DNA of 64,000 nt from Bradyrhizobium neotropicale (GTDB taxonomy: Bacteria > Pseudomonadota > Alphaproteobacteria > Rhizobiales > Xanthobacteraceae): NCBI RefSeq assembly GCF_001641695.1, contig NZ_LSEF01000114.1, positions 62,001 to 126,000 of the forward strand, given 5' to 3'. The notes under the pieces are model-generated. The model had not been told where the DNA came from. It searched no databases and worked only from the letters and a program-made list of their open reading frames with translations. Position 1 is the stretch's first letter. Every line of letters starts with the position of its first letter. The position numbers and the translations under genes were made by a program. Positions 35,064 through 43,741 of the stretch are shown piece after piece.

Positions 35064-36385
35064 TCGCCCTTGAGCATGTCCCGCAGCTCGCGGAATGGAT
35101 CGGCGCTTGGTGGAGCCGACGTGTCTTGCCGCATTGCGCTGTAGATCCGCGGGACCATGTCGACCGCCTGATCGAGGCCCGAATCACGCCCGGACTGGTA
35201 CCCCCCCATCAGGCGGAGGTCGCGCGTGTCCTCGTATTTGGCGATCATGGTGCGCAGCTTGCTGACGAGCTCACGCTCCTCCGGATCCCAGACGTTATGG
35301 GCGAGGCGGGAGACGGAGGCCAGCACGTCCACGGCCGGATAGCGCGCCTGGTCGGCAATGTGACGGCTAAGCACAATGTGCCCATCGAGCGTGCTGCGGA
35401 TGGTATCGGCGATCGGCTCGTTGTGATCGTCGCCGTCGACCAGGACGGAGAAAATGCCGGTGATACTGCCGGATCCCTCCTCACCCGGGCCTGCCCGTTC
35501 CAACAGGCGCGGCAGATCGGTGAAGACCGTCGGCGCGTAGCCGCGGGCGACCGCGGGTTCGCCGGCGGCGAGTGCGACCTCGCGGGCGGCGTGCGCGAAT
35601 CGGGTGATCGAATCGACCACGAGCAGGACAGATTCGCCCCGGTCGCGAAAATATTCGGCGACCGCCATCGCCGTCTTCGGCGCCAGCCGCCGCATCATCG
35701 GGCTTTCATCTCCCGTCGATACAATGGTGATGGCGCGCGCGCGGTCATTGCCCAGCACGTCCTCGATGAATTCGCGCACCTCGCGGCCGCGTTCGCCGAC
35801 GAGCGCCAGCACGACGGTGTCGAATCCCTGGCTGCGGGCGAGCATCGCGAGCAGCGTCGATTTGCCGACGCCGGAGCCGGCGAAGATGCCGACGCGCTGG
35901 CCGGCGCAGATCGGCGCAAAGAGGTCGATGACCCGCACGCCGGTGCGCAAGGGTTTGTGGACGCGGGCCCGCTTCATCGCCGGCGGCGCCTCGGCCTCCG
36001 CCGACACCGCCCGCGATCCAGGGGTGAGTGGCCCCTGTCCGTCGAGCGGCGCGCCGAGCGCGTTGATGACGCGGCCCTTCCAGCTCGGATCGGGCGCGAA
36101 GGACAATGGCGGCATCCGGTATGCGATCGAGCCGAGGCCGCCGGAGAACTGCCGGTCGAACGGTTTTGCGATGATGCCGTCGCTGTCGATCCGCACCACC
36201 TCGCCGATCTGGGGCTTGCCTGCCGAATTGACGCCGATCAGCTCGCCGAGCCTGACGAACCGCGACAGGCCGGAGACGCGGAAATGCGTCGGGGCGATCT
36301 CGGAGATCGCGCCGCTGACGCTTGCAAGGGGGGTGCTCTGCTGAAGCTCCAGCAGCGCCCACTCAAGTTGCCGGAGAGCGTTCAA
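35060..36385 (-). CDS. fliI: Flagellar export ATPase FliI
   Basis: 441 residues, F1-beta-like ATPase that energises the flagellar type III export apparatus at the cytoplasmic face. Walker A is GSGVGKST around 170-177 (GIFAGSGVGKSTLL) and Walker B is VLLVVDSITRFAHA; GYQSGRDSGLDQAVD near 400 is typical of FliI. The proposed start is TTG at 36385 with GGTGGA about eight bases upstream. It is the last gene of a leftward unit DUF1217-flgF-fliI, the same neighbours as in other rhizobial flagellar clusters. Confidence 0.95.
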   Translation of the reverse strand: MNALRQLEWALLELQQSTPLASVSGAISEIAPTHFRVSGLSRFVRLGELIGVNSAGKPQIGEVVRIDSDGIIAKPFDRQFSGGLGSIAYRMPPLSFAPDPSWKGRVINALGAPLDGQGPLTPGSRAVSAEAEAPPAMKRARVHKPLRTGVRVIDLFAPICAGQRVGIFAGSGVGKSTLLAMLARSQGFDTVVLALVGERGREVREFIEDVLGNDRARAITIVSTGDESPMMRRLAPKTAMAVAEYFRDRGESVLLVVDSITRFAHAAREVALAAGEPAVARGYAPTVFTDLPRLLERAGPGEEGSGSITGIFSVLVDGDDHNEPIADTIRSTLDGHIVLSRHIADQARYPAVDVLASVSRLAHNVWDPEERELVSKLRTMIAKYEDTRDLRLMGGYQSGRDSGLDQAVDMVPRIYSAMRQDTSAPPSADPFRELRDMLKGD

Positions 36386-36421
36386 GGAAATTGTCCACCG
36401 TCATCGCGCGCGAGGCGCAGT

Positions 36422-37150
36422 CTACTTGCCGGGCTCGCCCAGCGTCCGGATTGCGTTCTGGAGCGAGCTCTCGGTGCCCTCGATCATCGAATTGGTGCTG
36501 TCGAAGGCGCGCGAGGCCGACATCAGCTTCGTCAATTCGAGCATCGGATTGGCGCCGGAGCCCTCGACATAGCCTTGCTTGAAGCCGTCCCGGGTGAAAT
36601 CGGAGATCGCGGTCGCCGGACGATCGGGGACGACGCCCGAATTGCCGTAGCGGTCGAGACTGGCGTCGGCAGGGATGTTGAACAGGCCGATGGTGCCGAT
36701 CTCGTTGTTGTCCTGGGTGATCGCGCCGCTGCGCGAGATCGAGACCGGTCCGCCGTTCGGATCGAGCGTGAGCTGCGCACCGCCCGCATCGATGATGGGA
36801 AAGCCGCTCACCGTCTGAAGGTCGCCATTGGGGGCGATCTGGAGCCGGCCGTCGCGCGTATAGACCGTACCGTTGGGGCCGGCGAAGGCGAGCCAGCCCT
36901 GTCCGACGACCGCGACGTCGAGCGGGTTGCCGCTCTCGGTGATATTGCCGGCCTCGCGCGAGATGATGTTGTCGCCGGGCGAGGAGAAGGCGACGGGATT
37001 GGCACCCGCCTTCGACAGCACCGTCTCGAATTTCACCACGTCGGTGCGGAACGCCGCCGTGTTGACGTTGGCGACGTTGTTGGCGATCGTCTGCAGGCGC
37101 TTTTCGAGGGCGACCTGCGCCGACAATCCCACATAGAGAGCCGATTGCAT
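36422..37150 (-). CDS. flgF: Flagellar proximal rod protein FlgF
   Basis: 242 residues. It has the N-terminal rod-protein signature LQTIANNVANVNTAAFRTD at 20-38 and the C-terminal rod/hook motif ending ELTKLMSASRAFDSTNSMIEG. The middle (GNPLDVAVVGQGWLAFAGPNGTVYTRDG) fits FlgF/FlgG. It is exported by the flagellar type III system, so it has no signal peptide. Distinguished from FlgG by its length and by the separate flgG at 44086. It begins three bases after the DUF1217 gene. Confidence 0.93.
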   Translation of the reverse strand: MQSALYVGLSAQVALEKRLQTIANNVANVNTAAFRTDVVKFETVLSKAGANPVAFSSPGDNIISREAGNITESGNPLDVAVVGQGWLAFAGPNGTVYTRDGRLQIAPNGDLQTVSGFPIIDAGGAQLTLDPNGGPVSISRSGAITQDNNEIGTIGLFNIPADASLDRYGNSGVVPDRPATAISDFTRDGFKQGYVEGSGANPMLELTKLMSASRAFDSTNSMIEGTESSLQNAIRTLGEPGK

Positions 37151-37153
37151 GAC

Positions 37154-37942
37154 TTACTTCCCGAACCGGATGGACTGAAGCTTCGAGAGCATGTCGGTGT
37201 CCATGCTGGCACTCGTCGACGCGCCGCCGATCAGGACCAGCGCGGGATTGGTCGAGTTGTCGCTCTGGGCCTGGGTCGCATCCCACATTGCGGCAAAGCG
37301 CTGCACGAACTTGCTCACCTTGGTCGGGTCCTGGAAGTCGGTGATGTTGATCTTGCTCGTGATCATCTTGGCCTGGGCGTCGATGTCGGCCGAGCTGACG
37401 GTCGCCGACAGGCCTAGCGCCGTCTGCACGACCTGCGTCAGCGCCTTGTCCGCGAGGATCTGGTAGGCGTTGGTGATCGTGGAGGCCTTGCGCGTGAAAT
37501 AGAGCGCCAGCCGCAGGCCCTCGTTCTGGTCGCCGGCGTTCTGCTCCATCGTCTGCGTGACATATTGGGTCGCCGTGCCGGTCGTGGCTTGGGTGGTCTG
37601 GGTCGCTTGGGCGCCGAGGGCGGCGAAATTGAACGCGGCGGCGAATTCCCGGTAGCGGGAGTCGGAGAGCTTGTTGGCGAAGGCGTCCTTGGTCGCGATC
37701 CCCTCAGTCAGAACCTTCCGCATGAATGCCTTGGCGTAGGTCATGTCGCTAAGGCCATAGGCTTTCATCGCGTAGGAATAGAGCCGATAGTCCTTCAGGA
37801 AGTCGTCGATGGTCTTCACCTTGCCGATGTTGGCGAGGAAATAATCGGTCTCGCGACTGACATCCGGCTGCTTCGCGACCAGCGTCAGCGACTTGCCCAT
37901 GTCCTTGGTTATTCTCGTGTAGTCCGCGATTGTGGACAGCAT
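37154..37942 (-). CDS. DUF1217 flagellar-cluster protein
   Basis: 262 residues, preceded by GGAGG. It has a helix-rich sequence with repeated short modules: an opening LSTIADYTRITKDMGKSLTLVAKQPDVSRETDYFLANIGKVKTIDDF and similar YAKAFMRKVLTEGIATKDAFANKL. This is the DUF1217 family, found in rhizobial flagellar loci beside flgF/fliI; its role is not established, but an export substrate or rod-associated protein is plausible. It is the first gene of the leftward unit and shares a divergent promoter region with motA. Confidence 0.82.
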   Translation of the reverse strand: MLSTIADYTRITKDMGKSLTLVAKQPDVSRETDYFLANIGKVKTIDDFLKDYRLYSYAMKAYGLSDMTYAKAFMRKVLTEGIATKDAFANKLSDSRYREFAAAFNFAALGAQATQTTQATTGTATQYVTQTMEQNAGDQNEGLRLALYFTRKASTITNAYQILADKALTQVVQTALGLSATVSSADIDAQAKMITSKINITDFQDPTKVSKFVQRFAAMWDATQAQSDNSTNPALVLIGGASTSASMDTDMLSKLQSIRFGK

Positions 37943-37991
37943 GGCACACCTCCGGCCGCGATTGCGACATGGTCCCAAGCTGCCGCGGATT

Positions 37992-38034
37992 GCTTGCGCG
38001 GGGCTGGCGAGGGGGAAGCCAGCTTCGCGCAAGC
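37992..38034. promoter_or_regulatory. Large hairpin in the DUF1217/motA divergent region
   Basis: GCTTGCGCG (37992-38000) pairs with CGCGCAAGC (38026-38034), then after a 2x2 internal mismatch GCTGGC (38003-38008) pairs with GCCAGC (38018-38023), leaving a nine-base loop. It occupies the middle of a 135-bp intergenic region and could be a double-stranded operator or an RNA hairpin in the motA or DUF1217 leader. Confidence 0.55.
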
Positions 38035-38077
38035 GTCGGCGCATAGATGTTGCCGATGGGATCGGCGATGGAGCGGC

Positions 38078-38977
38078 GTGTTGGGCAGTTTCGTGGGGAT
38101 TTTCATCACGGTTGCGGCGCTGCTCGGCGGATTTGCCGCCATGGGCGGGCATCTGGCCGTGCTGATGCAGCCGTGGGAGTTCGTGATCATCATGGGCACC
38201 GCGGTCGGCACCTTCATCGTGGCCAATCCTTGGAAGGTGGTCGCAGACACCGGGCTTGCGTGCATGCAGGCCATCACCGGCGCGGTGCCCAGTGAACGCT
38301 ATTATCTCGATCTGCTCGGTGCTCTGCATGCCCTGATGCGCGAGCTGCGCGGCAAGGGCCGCAACGAGGTGGAAGCCCACATCGACGACCCCTCGTCCTC
38401 GGAGATCTTCAAGGCGTTCCCGAGCGTGCTCGGCGACCCGTCGCTGCTTCAGTTCATCTGCGACTATGTGCGCCTCATCATCATGGGAAACGCGCGCACG
38501 CACGAGATCGAGGCGCTGATGGACGAGGAGATTCACACCATCGTGAAGAGCAAGCTGGCGCCCTACCATTCGCTGGTGACGGTGTCCGAGGCGCTGCCGG
38601 CGCTCGGCATCGTCGCCGCGGTGCTCGGCGTCATCAAGGCGATGGGCGCGCTCGACCAGTCGCCGAAGCTGCTCGGCGGCTTCATCGGAGCGGCCCTGGT
38701 CGGCACCTTCGCCGGCATCTTCCTGTCTTACGGCATCATTTCGCCCTTCGCGATCAAGATCAAGATGACGCGCGAGAAGCGCTGCCGGCCCTACATCATC
38801 GTCAAGCAGACGCTGCTCGCCTTTATGAACGGCGCCATGCCGCAGATCGCGGTCGAGCACGGCCGCAAAATGATCTCGAGCAACGAGCGTCCGTCGATCG
38901 ACGTCGTCGAAAACGAGACGATTGCGGGTCCCAAGGCCGTCGTGACCGAGGCTGAACCGAAGGCTGCGCGCGCATGA
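38078..38977 (+). CDS. motA: Flagellar stator protein MotA
   Basis: 299 residues from GTG 38078, with GGAG four bases before. Four membrane helices are expected; helix 1 starts LGSFVGIFITVAALLGGFAAMGG and helix 2 contains LMQPWEFVIIMGTAVGTFIVANP, both typical of MotA. The cytoplasmic loop carries the Arg and Glu residues that touch FliG (RTHEIEALMDEEI near 145-157). MotA forms the ion channel with MotB, encoded at 55489. It overlaps fliM by four bases, so stator and switch proteins are co-expressed. Confidence 0.95.
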   Translation: MLGSFVGIFITVAALLGGFAAMGGHLAVLMQPWEFVIIMGTAVGTFIVANPWKVVADTGLACMQAITGAVPSERYYLDLLGALHALMRELRGKGRNEVEAHIDDPSSSEIFKAFPSVLGDPSLLQFICDYVRLIIMGNARTHEIEALMDEEIHTIVKSKLAPYHSLVTVSEALPALGIVAAVLGVIKAMGALDQSPKLLGGFIGAALVGTFAGIFLSYGIISPFAIKIKMTREKRCRPYIIVKQTLLAFMNGAMPQIAVEHGRKMISSNERPSIDVVENETIAGPKAVVTEAEPKAARA

Positions 38978-39915
38978 CGATGGAAGACCTCGACGTCGAT
39001 CAACGGAAGCAGCTGCCAAACTATCTGCTGGACGCCGCCGGTATCTCGATCGAGCGGATGCCGATGCTCAATGTGATCTTCGATCGCATGGCGGCATCGT
39101 GCACCGACAGCCTCCAGCCGATGGCGGGAACGCCCTGCTACTTCTCGGTCAATGGCATCACCAATGATCGCGTCGGTGACATCATCAAGGATTACGAAGC
39201 CAACGCGGTCGCCGCCGTGCTCTATGCCGAGCAGTGGGACTCCCGCGTCATCATCATGCTCGACCGCGACTTCGTGTTCACGATGGTCGAGGCGATGTTC
39301 GGCTCCGACGGCGCCGAGCCGCCGATCGACGTCGAGCGCTCGTTCTCGAACATCGAGCTCCGCCTGGTGCAGGCGCTGTTCGAACGTTTTGCCAAGTCGC
39401 TGCAATCTGCGTTCGCCGGCACCTCCGAAGTCACGTTCCGCCTGGAGCGGGTCGAGACCGCCATGGCGTCGCTGGCGATCGGGCGCAGCGGCAACATGTC
39501 GATCTGTGCGAACATCATGCTGCAGGCACTCTACCGCGGCGGCCAGATGTTCCTGATCATTCCGCACTCGGCACTCAATCCACTGCGCCAGAAGCTCGCT
39601 CACGTCGTCGTCAGCGACGGCCGCGCGGCCGATCCGCACTGGCGCGAGCAGATGGAGAGCGAGGTCCACCGAACCGAGGTGACGCTGAGCGCGGTGCTCG
39701 ACGAGAAGATGCTCTCGCTCGGCGACGTCGTGAAGTTCCATGTCGGGCAGGTGCTCGAACTCGAGGCCACGCCGCGCACGCTGGCCCGACTTGAGAGCAA
39801 CAACCAGGTGCTGTTCTGGTGCCAGATCGGCCAGCTTGATGGCTACTACGCCATGCAGGTGGCAGATCCCGTCGATCAGAAACGGGAGTTCGTCGATGAT
39901 ATCCTATCTCGTTGA
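38974..39915 (+). CDS. fliM: Flagellar switch protein FliM
   Basis: 313 residues. The middle CheC-like domain is visible (VIIMLDRDFVFTMVEAMFGSDG near 90-111; LVQALFERFAKSLQSAF) and the C-terminal SpoA-like domain starts near 235 (SLGDVVKFHVGQVLELEA). FliM binds FliG and FliN in the cytoplasmic switch ring. The N-terminus begins MTMEDLDVDQRKQLPNYLL and does not show the LSQxEIDxLL peptide that binds phosphorylated CheY in most FliM proteins, so signalling may use a changed peptide. It overlaps both neighbours. Confidence 0.92.
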   Translation: MTMEDLDVDQRKQLPNYLLDAAGISIERMPMLNVIFDRMAASCTDSLQPMAGTPCYFSVNGITNDRVGDIIKDYEANAVAAVLYAEQWDSRVIIMLDRDFVFTMVEAMFGSDGAEPPIDVERSFSNIELRLVQALFERFAKSLQSAFAGTSEVTFRLERVETAMASLAIGRSGNMSICANIMLQALYRGGQMFLIIPHSALNPLRQKLAHVVVSDGRAADPHWREQMESEVHRTEVTLSAVLDEKMLSLGDVVKFHVGQVLELEATPRTLARLESNNQVLFWCQIGQLDGYYAMQVADPVDQKREFVDDILSR

Positions 39916-40207
39916 TGTCGTGCTGCTGATCGCGCTCGCTTTCACCAGCATGCGGGTGACCAGGATGCACCGCGAGCTGGCGCGGCTGCGCAGCTATCAG
40001 GGTGAATTCTCCACGATCGTCCATGAAACGGCTGGCGCCTTCGATACGGTGATTACCGCGGCGCACGATTCCACGGCCAATCTCGGGCGACTCGCCAATG
40101 TTTTGAGCGCGAAGATTGATCAGGCGCACGACGCGATCGCGGCACTCGACGCACGGCGCGGGTTCATGCCCGCAGCGGCCACGGGGTGCGACAAGGACAA
40201 GCATTGA
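39896..40207 (+). CDS. Small membrane protein of the switch operon (DUF6468-like)
   Basis: 103 residues, ATG inside the end of fliM with GGGAG eight bases before. One membrane helix (ISYLVDVVLLIALAFTSMRV, residues 2-21) is followed by a coiled-coil-like stretch (MHRELARLRSYQGEFSTIVHETAG...). Such a small protein sits between fliM and fliN in several alphaproteobacteria; I tentatively link it to DUF6468. Function unknown; the membrane anchor suggests contact with the MS ring or stator. Confidence 0.6.
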   Translation: MISYLVDVVLLIALAFTSMRVTRMHRELARLRSYQGEFSTIVHETAGAFDTVITAAHDSTANLGRLANVLSAKIDQAHDAIAALDARRGFMPAAATGCDKDKH

Positions 40208-40319
40208 GGCGGGGGCCTGTCAGGCGCGGATGACCGGAACGTCAGCCGGCGTCGGCGCGAGGGCAGGGGAATGATTCCGGAGCCGCGCTTCGGAAGGGGT
40301 TATCAAGAGGCGATACAAG

Positions 40320-40703
40320 ATGGCGCAACCTTTCGACTACGAGTCCAATCGAGCACCGGCGTCCGAAGGACATGCCGACACCTCTTCGCTGGAGAGGCTG
40401 GCGGAGATCGCCGCGCGCACGGCCGAAGAGACCGGCAAGTTCGCCAATGTCGACGCGATCCTGCGCATTCCCGTCACCATGCAGGTGGTGCTGGGCTCCG
40501 CGACCATTCCGGTGGCGAACCTGATGAAGCTCGGCCGCGGCGCCGTGGTGCCGCTGGATCACCGGGTCGGCGAGCCCGTCGATGTCGTGGTCAACGGTCG
40601 CATCGTCGCGCGTGGCGAGGTGGTCGTGGTCGAAGAGGACAATTCCCGTTTCGGCGTTTCGCTGACGGAGATCGTTGGACCGCTGGGGCAGGGTGATACC
40701 TGA
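40320..40703 (+). CDS. fliN: Flagellar switch protein FliN
   Basis: 127 residues. The N-terminal part is polar; the C-terminal SpoA domain at about 48-122 shows the FliN pattern ILRIPVTMQVVLGSATIPVANLMKLGRGAVVPLDHRVGEPVDVVVNGRIVARGEVVVVEE. FliN forms the lower part of the C-ring with FliM. It begins 112 bp after the preceding small gene, the largest gap in this operon, and lies two bases before fliG. Confidence 0.95.
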   Translation: MAQPFDYESNRAPASEGHADTSSLERLAEIAARTAEETGKFANVDAILRIPVTMQVVLGSATIPVANLMKLGRGAVVPLDHRVGEPVDVVVNGRIVARGEVVVVEEDNSRFGVSLTEIVGPLGQGDT

Positions 40704-40705
40704 CC

Positions 40706-41746
40706 ATGGCGGCACAGGTCGGCATCGCTCCCATCAAGCAGCGAGGCGTTGCCACGCTGGGCGGGACGCAAAAGGTTGCGGCGCTCCTGCTTGCCATGGG
40801 CCGGCAGGCCGCCGCCAGCGTGCTGCAGCAGTTCGAGCCGCAGGAGATCCGCATCGTCACCAAGGCAGCGGCGGAACTGCGGCCGATTACGGCGCAGGAG
40901 CTGGAGGGGATCGTCGAGGAGTTCGCCCAGCAGTTTTCGATGGGCGCCAACATCCTCGGCACGCTCGGTGGCCTCGAGGCGGTGCTCGGCGACGTCCTTC
41001 CGGCGGAGCAGGTCTCGCAGATCATGTCGGACCTGCTCGGCAATTCGAGCGGCTCGGTCTGGGACCGCGTGTCCTCGGTGTCGGAAAACTCGCTCGCGAG
41101 CTATTTGACCAAGGAGCATCCGCAGACCGCCGCGATGATCCTGTCCAAGGTTAAGCCGGCCTGCGCGGCGAAGGTGATGAGCCAGCTTCCCTCGAGCCTG
41201 CGCAACGAGCTGATGCGGCGCGTGCTCAGTCTCAAGCCGATCGTCGATGATGCGATGCGCATCATCGAGAAGACGCTGCATGAGGATCTGACGCTGAACT
41301 TCGCCCGGAATCTCGGCGCCGACACCTATGCCCGCGTCGCCGACATCATCAACAAGATGGAGCGCGGCCATATCGAGGACATGCTGAAGAGCCTGTCGGA
41401 GAAGCGGCCGAAGTCGGCGGAAGTGCTGAAGGAGCTGTTGTTCACCTTCGACGACGTCGTGAACCTGACGCCGAAGGCGCGCACCATGATCTTCGACCAG
41501 GTGCCGACCGATCGCATCGTCGTCGCCCTGAAGGGAACCGACAAGGGTTTCCGCGAGCTGATCCTGTCCTCGGTCGCCTCACGCGTCCGTCGCGTCGTCG
41601 AGCACGAACTCGCCATCGGCGAGCCGTCGAACCAGCGCGACGTGCTGGAGGCGCGCCGCGTCATCACCGATCTCGCACTCGACCTCGCGGAGAAGGGCGA
41701 AATCGAGCTCAACCCCGAGCAGGAGGATGAGCTGGTCTTCCGCTGA
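40706..41746 (+). CDS. fliG: Flagellar switch protein FliG
   Basis: 346 residues. FliG-N at about 20-110 (KVAALLLAMGRQAAASVLQQFEPQEIR), FliG-M with the EHPQ motif (TKEHPQTAAMILSKV near 135-149), and FliG-C with charged torque helix residues near 280-300 (IVVALKGTDKGFRELILSSVASRVRRVVEHEL). It couples MS ring to stator. It begins two bases after fliN. Confidence 0.96.
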   Translation: MAAQVGIAPIKQRGVATLGGTQKVAALLLAMGRQAAASVLQQFEPQEIRIVTKAAAELRPITAQELEGIVEEFAQQFSMGANILGTLGGLEAVLGDVLPAEQVSQIMSDLLGNSSGSVWDRVSSVSENSLASYLTKEHPQTAAMILSKVKPACAAKVMSQLPSSLRNELMRRVLSLKPIVDDAMRIIEKTLHEDLTLNFARNLGADTYARVADIINKMERGHIEDMLKSLSEKRPKSAEVLKELLFTFDDVVNLTPKARTMIFDQVPTDRIVVALKGTDKGFRELILSSVASRVRRVVEHELAIGEPSNQRDVLEARRVITDLALDLAEKGEIELNPEQEDELVFR

Positions 41747-41759
41747 CCGCTGAACAGGC

Positions 41760-42845
41760 ATGGCAGAAACATCCGACCAGGAGAGCAAGACAGAAGAGCC
41801 GACCGAGAAGAAAGTCCGTGATGCGCTCGAACAGGGCAAGATCCCGGTCTCTCGGGAGGCGTCCATCTTCGCCTCCATGGCGGCGCTGATGGTGATCCAG
41901 GCATTCCTGATCGGCCAGGGCGTGCAGCAACTGACGCCGACCCTCAAGAGCTTCCTCGACGATCCCGACGGCTTCCCCCTCAGCACCGCGGCGGACGCGC
42001 AAAATCTCCTCACTGTGGTAGGCCTGCAGGCGATGCGCTTCCTGATTCCGCTGGTGGTCATCCTCGCCGTGTTCGGGCTTGCGGCATCGTTGCTGCAGAA
42101 CGCGCCGCGTCTGGTGCTTGAGCGCATCCAGCCGGATTTCTCGCGCATCTCTCCCGCCTCCGGTTGGAGCCGGATATTCGGAACCCAGGGACTCGTGGAG
42201 TTCGCAAAATCGCTGTTCAAGCTCGTTTCGGTGAGCCTCGTCGTCGGCTTCGTGCTGCGTTCCTCCGAAGCGAAGGCGTTCGAGGCGATGTACACCGATC
42301 CGGTGGCGCTGCCCGAGATGATCCTCACCATCGCGATGCGGATCGTCTCGGCGGTCTGCATCGCGACGATCGTGCTGGTCGCGATCGATCTCGCCTGGGC
42401 GCGCTTCCACTGGCGGCGCGAGCTGCGCATGACGCGGCAGGAGATCAAGGACGAGCACAAGCAGGCGGAAGGTGATCCGCTGGTCAAGGCCCGCCTGCGT
42501 TCGCTCGCGCGCGACCGCTCGCGTCAGCGCATGATCGCGTCCGCATCGCGCGCGACGCTGGTGATCGCGAACCCGACGCATTTTGCAGTGGCGCTGCGCT
42601 ACAAGCGCGATGAAAACCCGGCGCCGATCGTGTTGGCCAAGGGTATGGATGCGATCGCCCTGAAGATTCGCGCAGTCGCCGAAGAGAACAGGATCCCGGT
42701 GATCGAGAACAAGGCTCTTGCGCGTGCACTTTACGATGCCGTGCAGGTCGACCAGGTGATCCCGCCCGAATTTTTCCGTCCCGTCGCAGAGATCATCTAC
42801 TTCCTGCAGTCGAAGCAGTCGCCGCGCGCCGAAAAGGTTCAGTGA
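41760..42845 (+). CDS. flhB: Flagellar export gate protein FlhB
   Basis: 361 residues with four membrane helices in the N-terminal 210 residues and a cytoplasmic C-terminal domain. The autocleavage motif NPTH is present around residues 271-274 (LVIANPTHFAVALRY); cleavage between N and P changes export from rod/hook to filament substrates. Typical N-terminus ESKTEEPTEKKVRDALEQGKIP. It lies 13 bp after fliG. The rest of the export gate (FlhA, FliQ, FliR) is not in the window. Confidence 0.96.
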   Translation: MAETSDQESKTEEPTEKKVRDALEQGKIPVSREASIFASMAALMVIQAFLIGQGVQQLTPTLKSFLDDPDGFPLSTAADAQNLLTVVGLQAMRFLIPLVVILAVFGLAASLLQNAPRLVLERIQPDFSRISPASGWSRIFGTQGLVEFAKSLFKLVSVSLVVGFVLRSSEAKAFEAMYTDPVALPEMILTIAMRIVSAVCIATIVLVAIDLAWARFHWRRELRMTRQEIKDEHKQAEGDPLVKARLRSLARDRSRQRMIASASRATLVIANPTHFAVALRYKRDENPAPIVLAKGMDAIALKIRAVAEENRIPVIENKALARALYDAVQVDQVIPPEFFRPVAEIIYFLQSKQSPRAEKVQ

Positions 42846-42930
42846 ATTTTTGAGGACAGCGCCCCGCGCATCAGCCTGGGGAAAGCTTGCGATCCTAAGA
42901 TTCTCCCGAATAGACCAGAATGGGACTATC

Positions 42931-43311
42931 GTGGGACCGCTTTATCTCTTCGAACTCGCATCATCGCAGGCGCGTTGGCTCGAGCTCCGTCAGTCGACGA
43001 TCGCCACCAACGTCGCCAACGCCAATACGCCCGGCTTCAGGGCTCGCGACGTCGAGCCGTTCAACAAGGTGCTCGACGGAACCCCGGTGCGGCTCGCAAT
43101 GACGTCGCCCTCGCACATGCAGCTTTCCGCAGCAGAGACCGACACGCGCGCGACCGCGAAGAAGGATAGCTGGGACGTGGTTCACTCCGGCAACTCCGTG
43201 AGCCTCGAGCAGGAGATGATCAAAGGCAGCGACGTCAATCGCGATTACTCGATGAACTCGGCAATCGTGCGGTCGTTTCACCGCATGCTGCTGTCGAGCG
43301 CGAAGGCCTGA
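42931..43311 (+). CDS. flgB: Flagellar rod protein FlgB
   Basis: 126 residues from GTG 42931 (no strong Shine-Dalgarno; an alternative longer start would add non-conserved sequence). The rod motif TIATNVANANTPGFRARDVEPF is at about 24-45 and the C-terminal NSVSLEQEMIKGSDVNRDYSMNSAIVRSF matches FlgB. An 85-bp gap after flhB may hold an internal promoter. FlgB is a proximal rod subunit exported by the flagellar type III route. Confidence 0.9.
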   Translation: MGPLYLFELASSQARWLELRQSTIATNVANANTPGFRARDVEPFNKVLDGTPVRLAMTSPSHMQLSAAETDTRATAKKDSWDVVHSGNSVSLEQEMIKGSDVNRDYSMNSAIVRSFHRMLLSSAKA

Positions 43312-43322
43312 GGTGAAGTGAC

Positions 43323-43739
43323 ATGCTGGACTCGCTGAGTGCATCTCTGACGGTCGCAAGCTCCGGGCTCGAAGCGCAGTCGACGCGCATGCGCATCGTC
43401 TCGGAAAACCTCGCGAATGCGACTTCGACGGGGCGCACCGCCGGGGCCGATCCGTATCAGCGCAAGACCATCACCTTCGATGCTGCGATGGATCGCGCCT
43501 CGGGCGCACAGCTTGCGAAGGTCAAGGAAATCGGGGTCGATACCACGCCGTATCGTGTGGAGTACGATCCGGGGCATCCCGCTGCCGACAAGGCCGGCTA
43601 CGTCAAACTGCCCAACGTCAACATGATGATCGAGATGGCCGACATGCGCGAGGTCAATCGATCCTACGAGGCCAATCTCCAGGTCGTGAAGCAGGTGAGG
43701 TCGATGCTGGGCATGACCATCGATCTCCTGAGGAGCTGA
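43323..43739 (+). CDS. flgC: Flagellar rod protein FlgC
   Basis: 138 residues. N-terminal rod motif STRMRIVSENLANATSTGRTAGADPYQRK (residues 21-49) and C-terminal PNVNMMIEMADMREVNRSYEANLQVVK are characteristic of FlgC. It begins 11 bp after flgB and ends two bases before fliE, so it is in the same transcript. Confidence 0.94.
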   Translation: MLDSLSASLTVASSGLEAQSTRMRIVSENLANATSTGRTAGADPYQRKTITFDAAMDRASGAQLAKVKEIGVDTTPYRVEYDPGHPAADKAGYVKLPNVNMMIEMADMREVNRSYEANLQVVKQVRSMLGMTIDLLRS

Positions 43740-43741
43740 CA

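Noticed and set aside
34850..37417. 855-codon plus-strand frame opposite fliI and flgF
   Set aside because: Arg/Asp/Gly-rich low-complexity translation antisense to two clear flagellar genes; a typical shadow of GC-rich codon bias.
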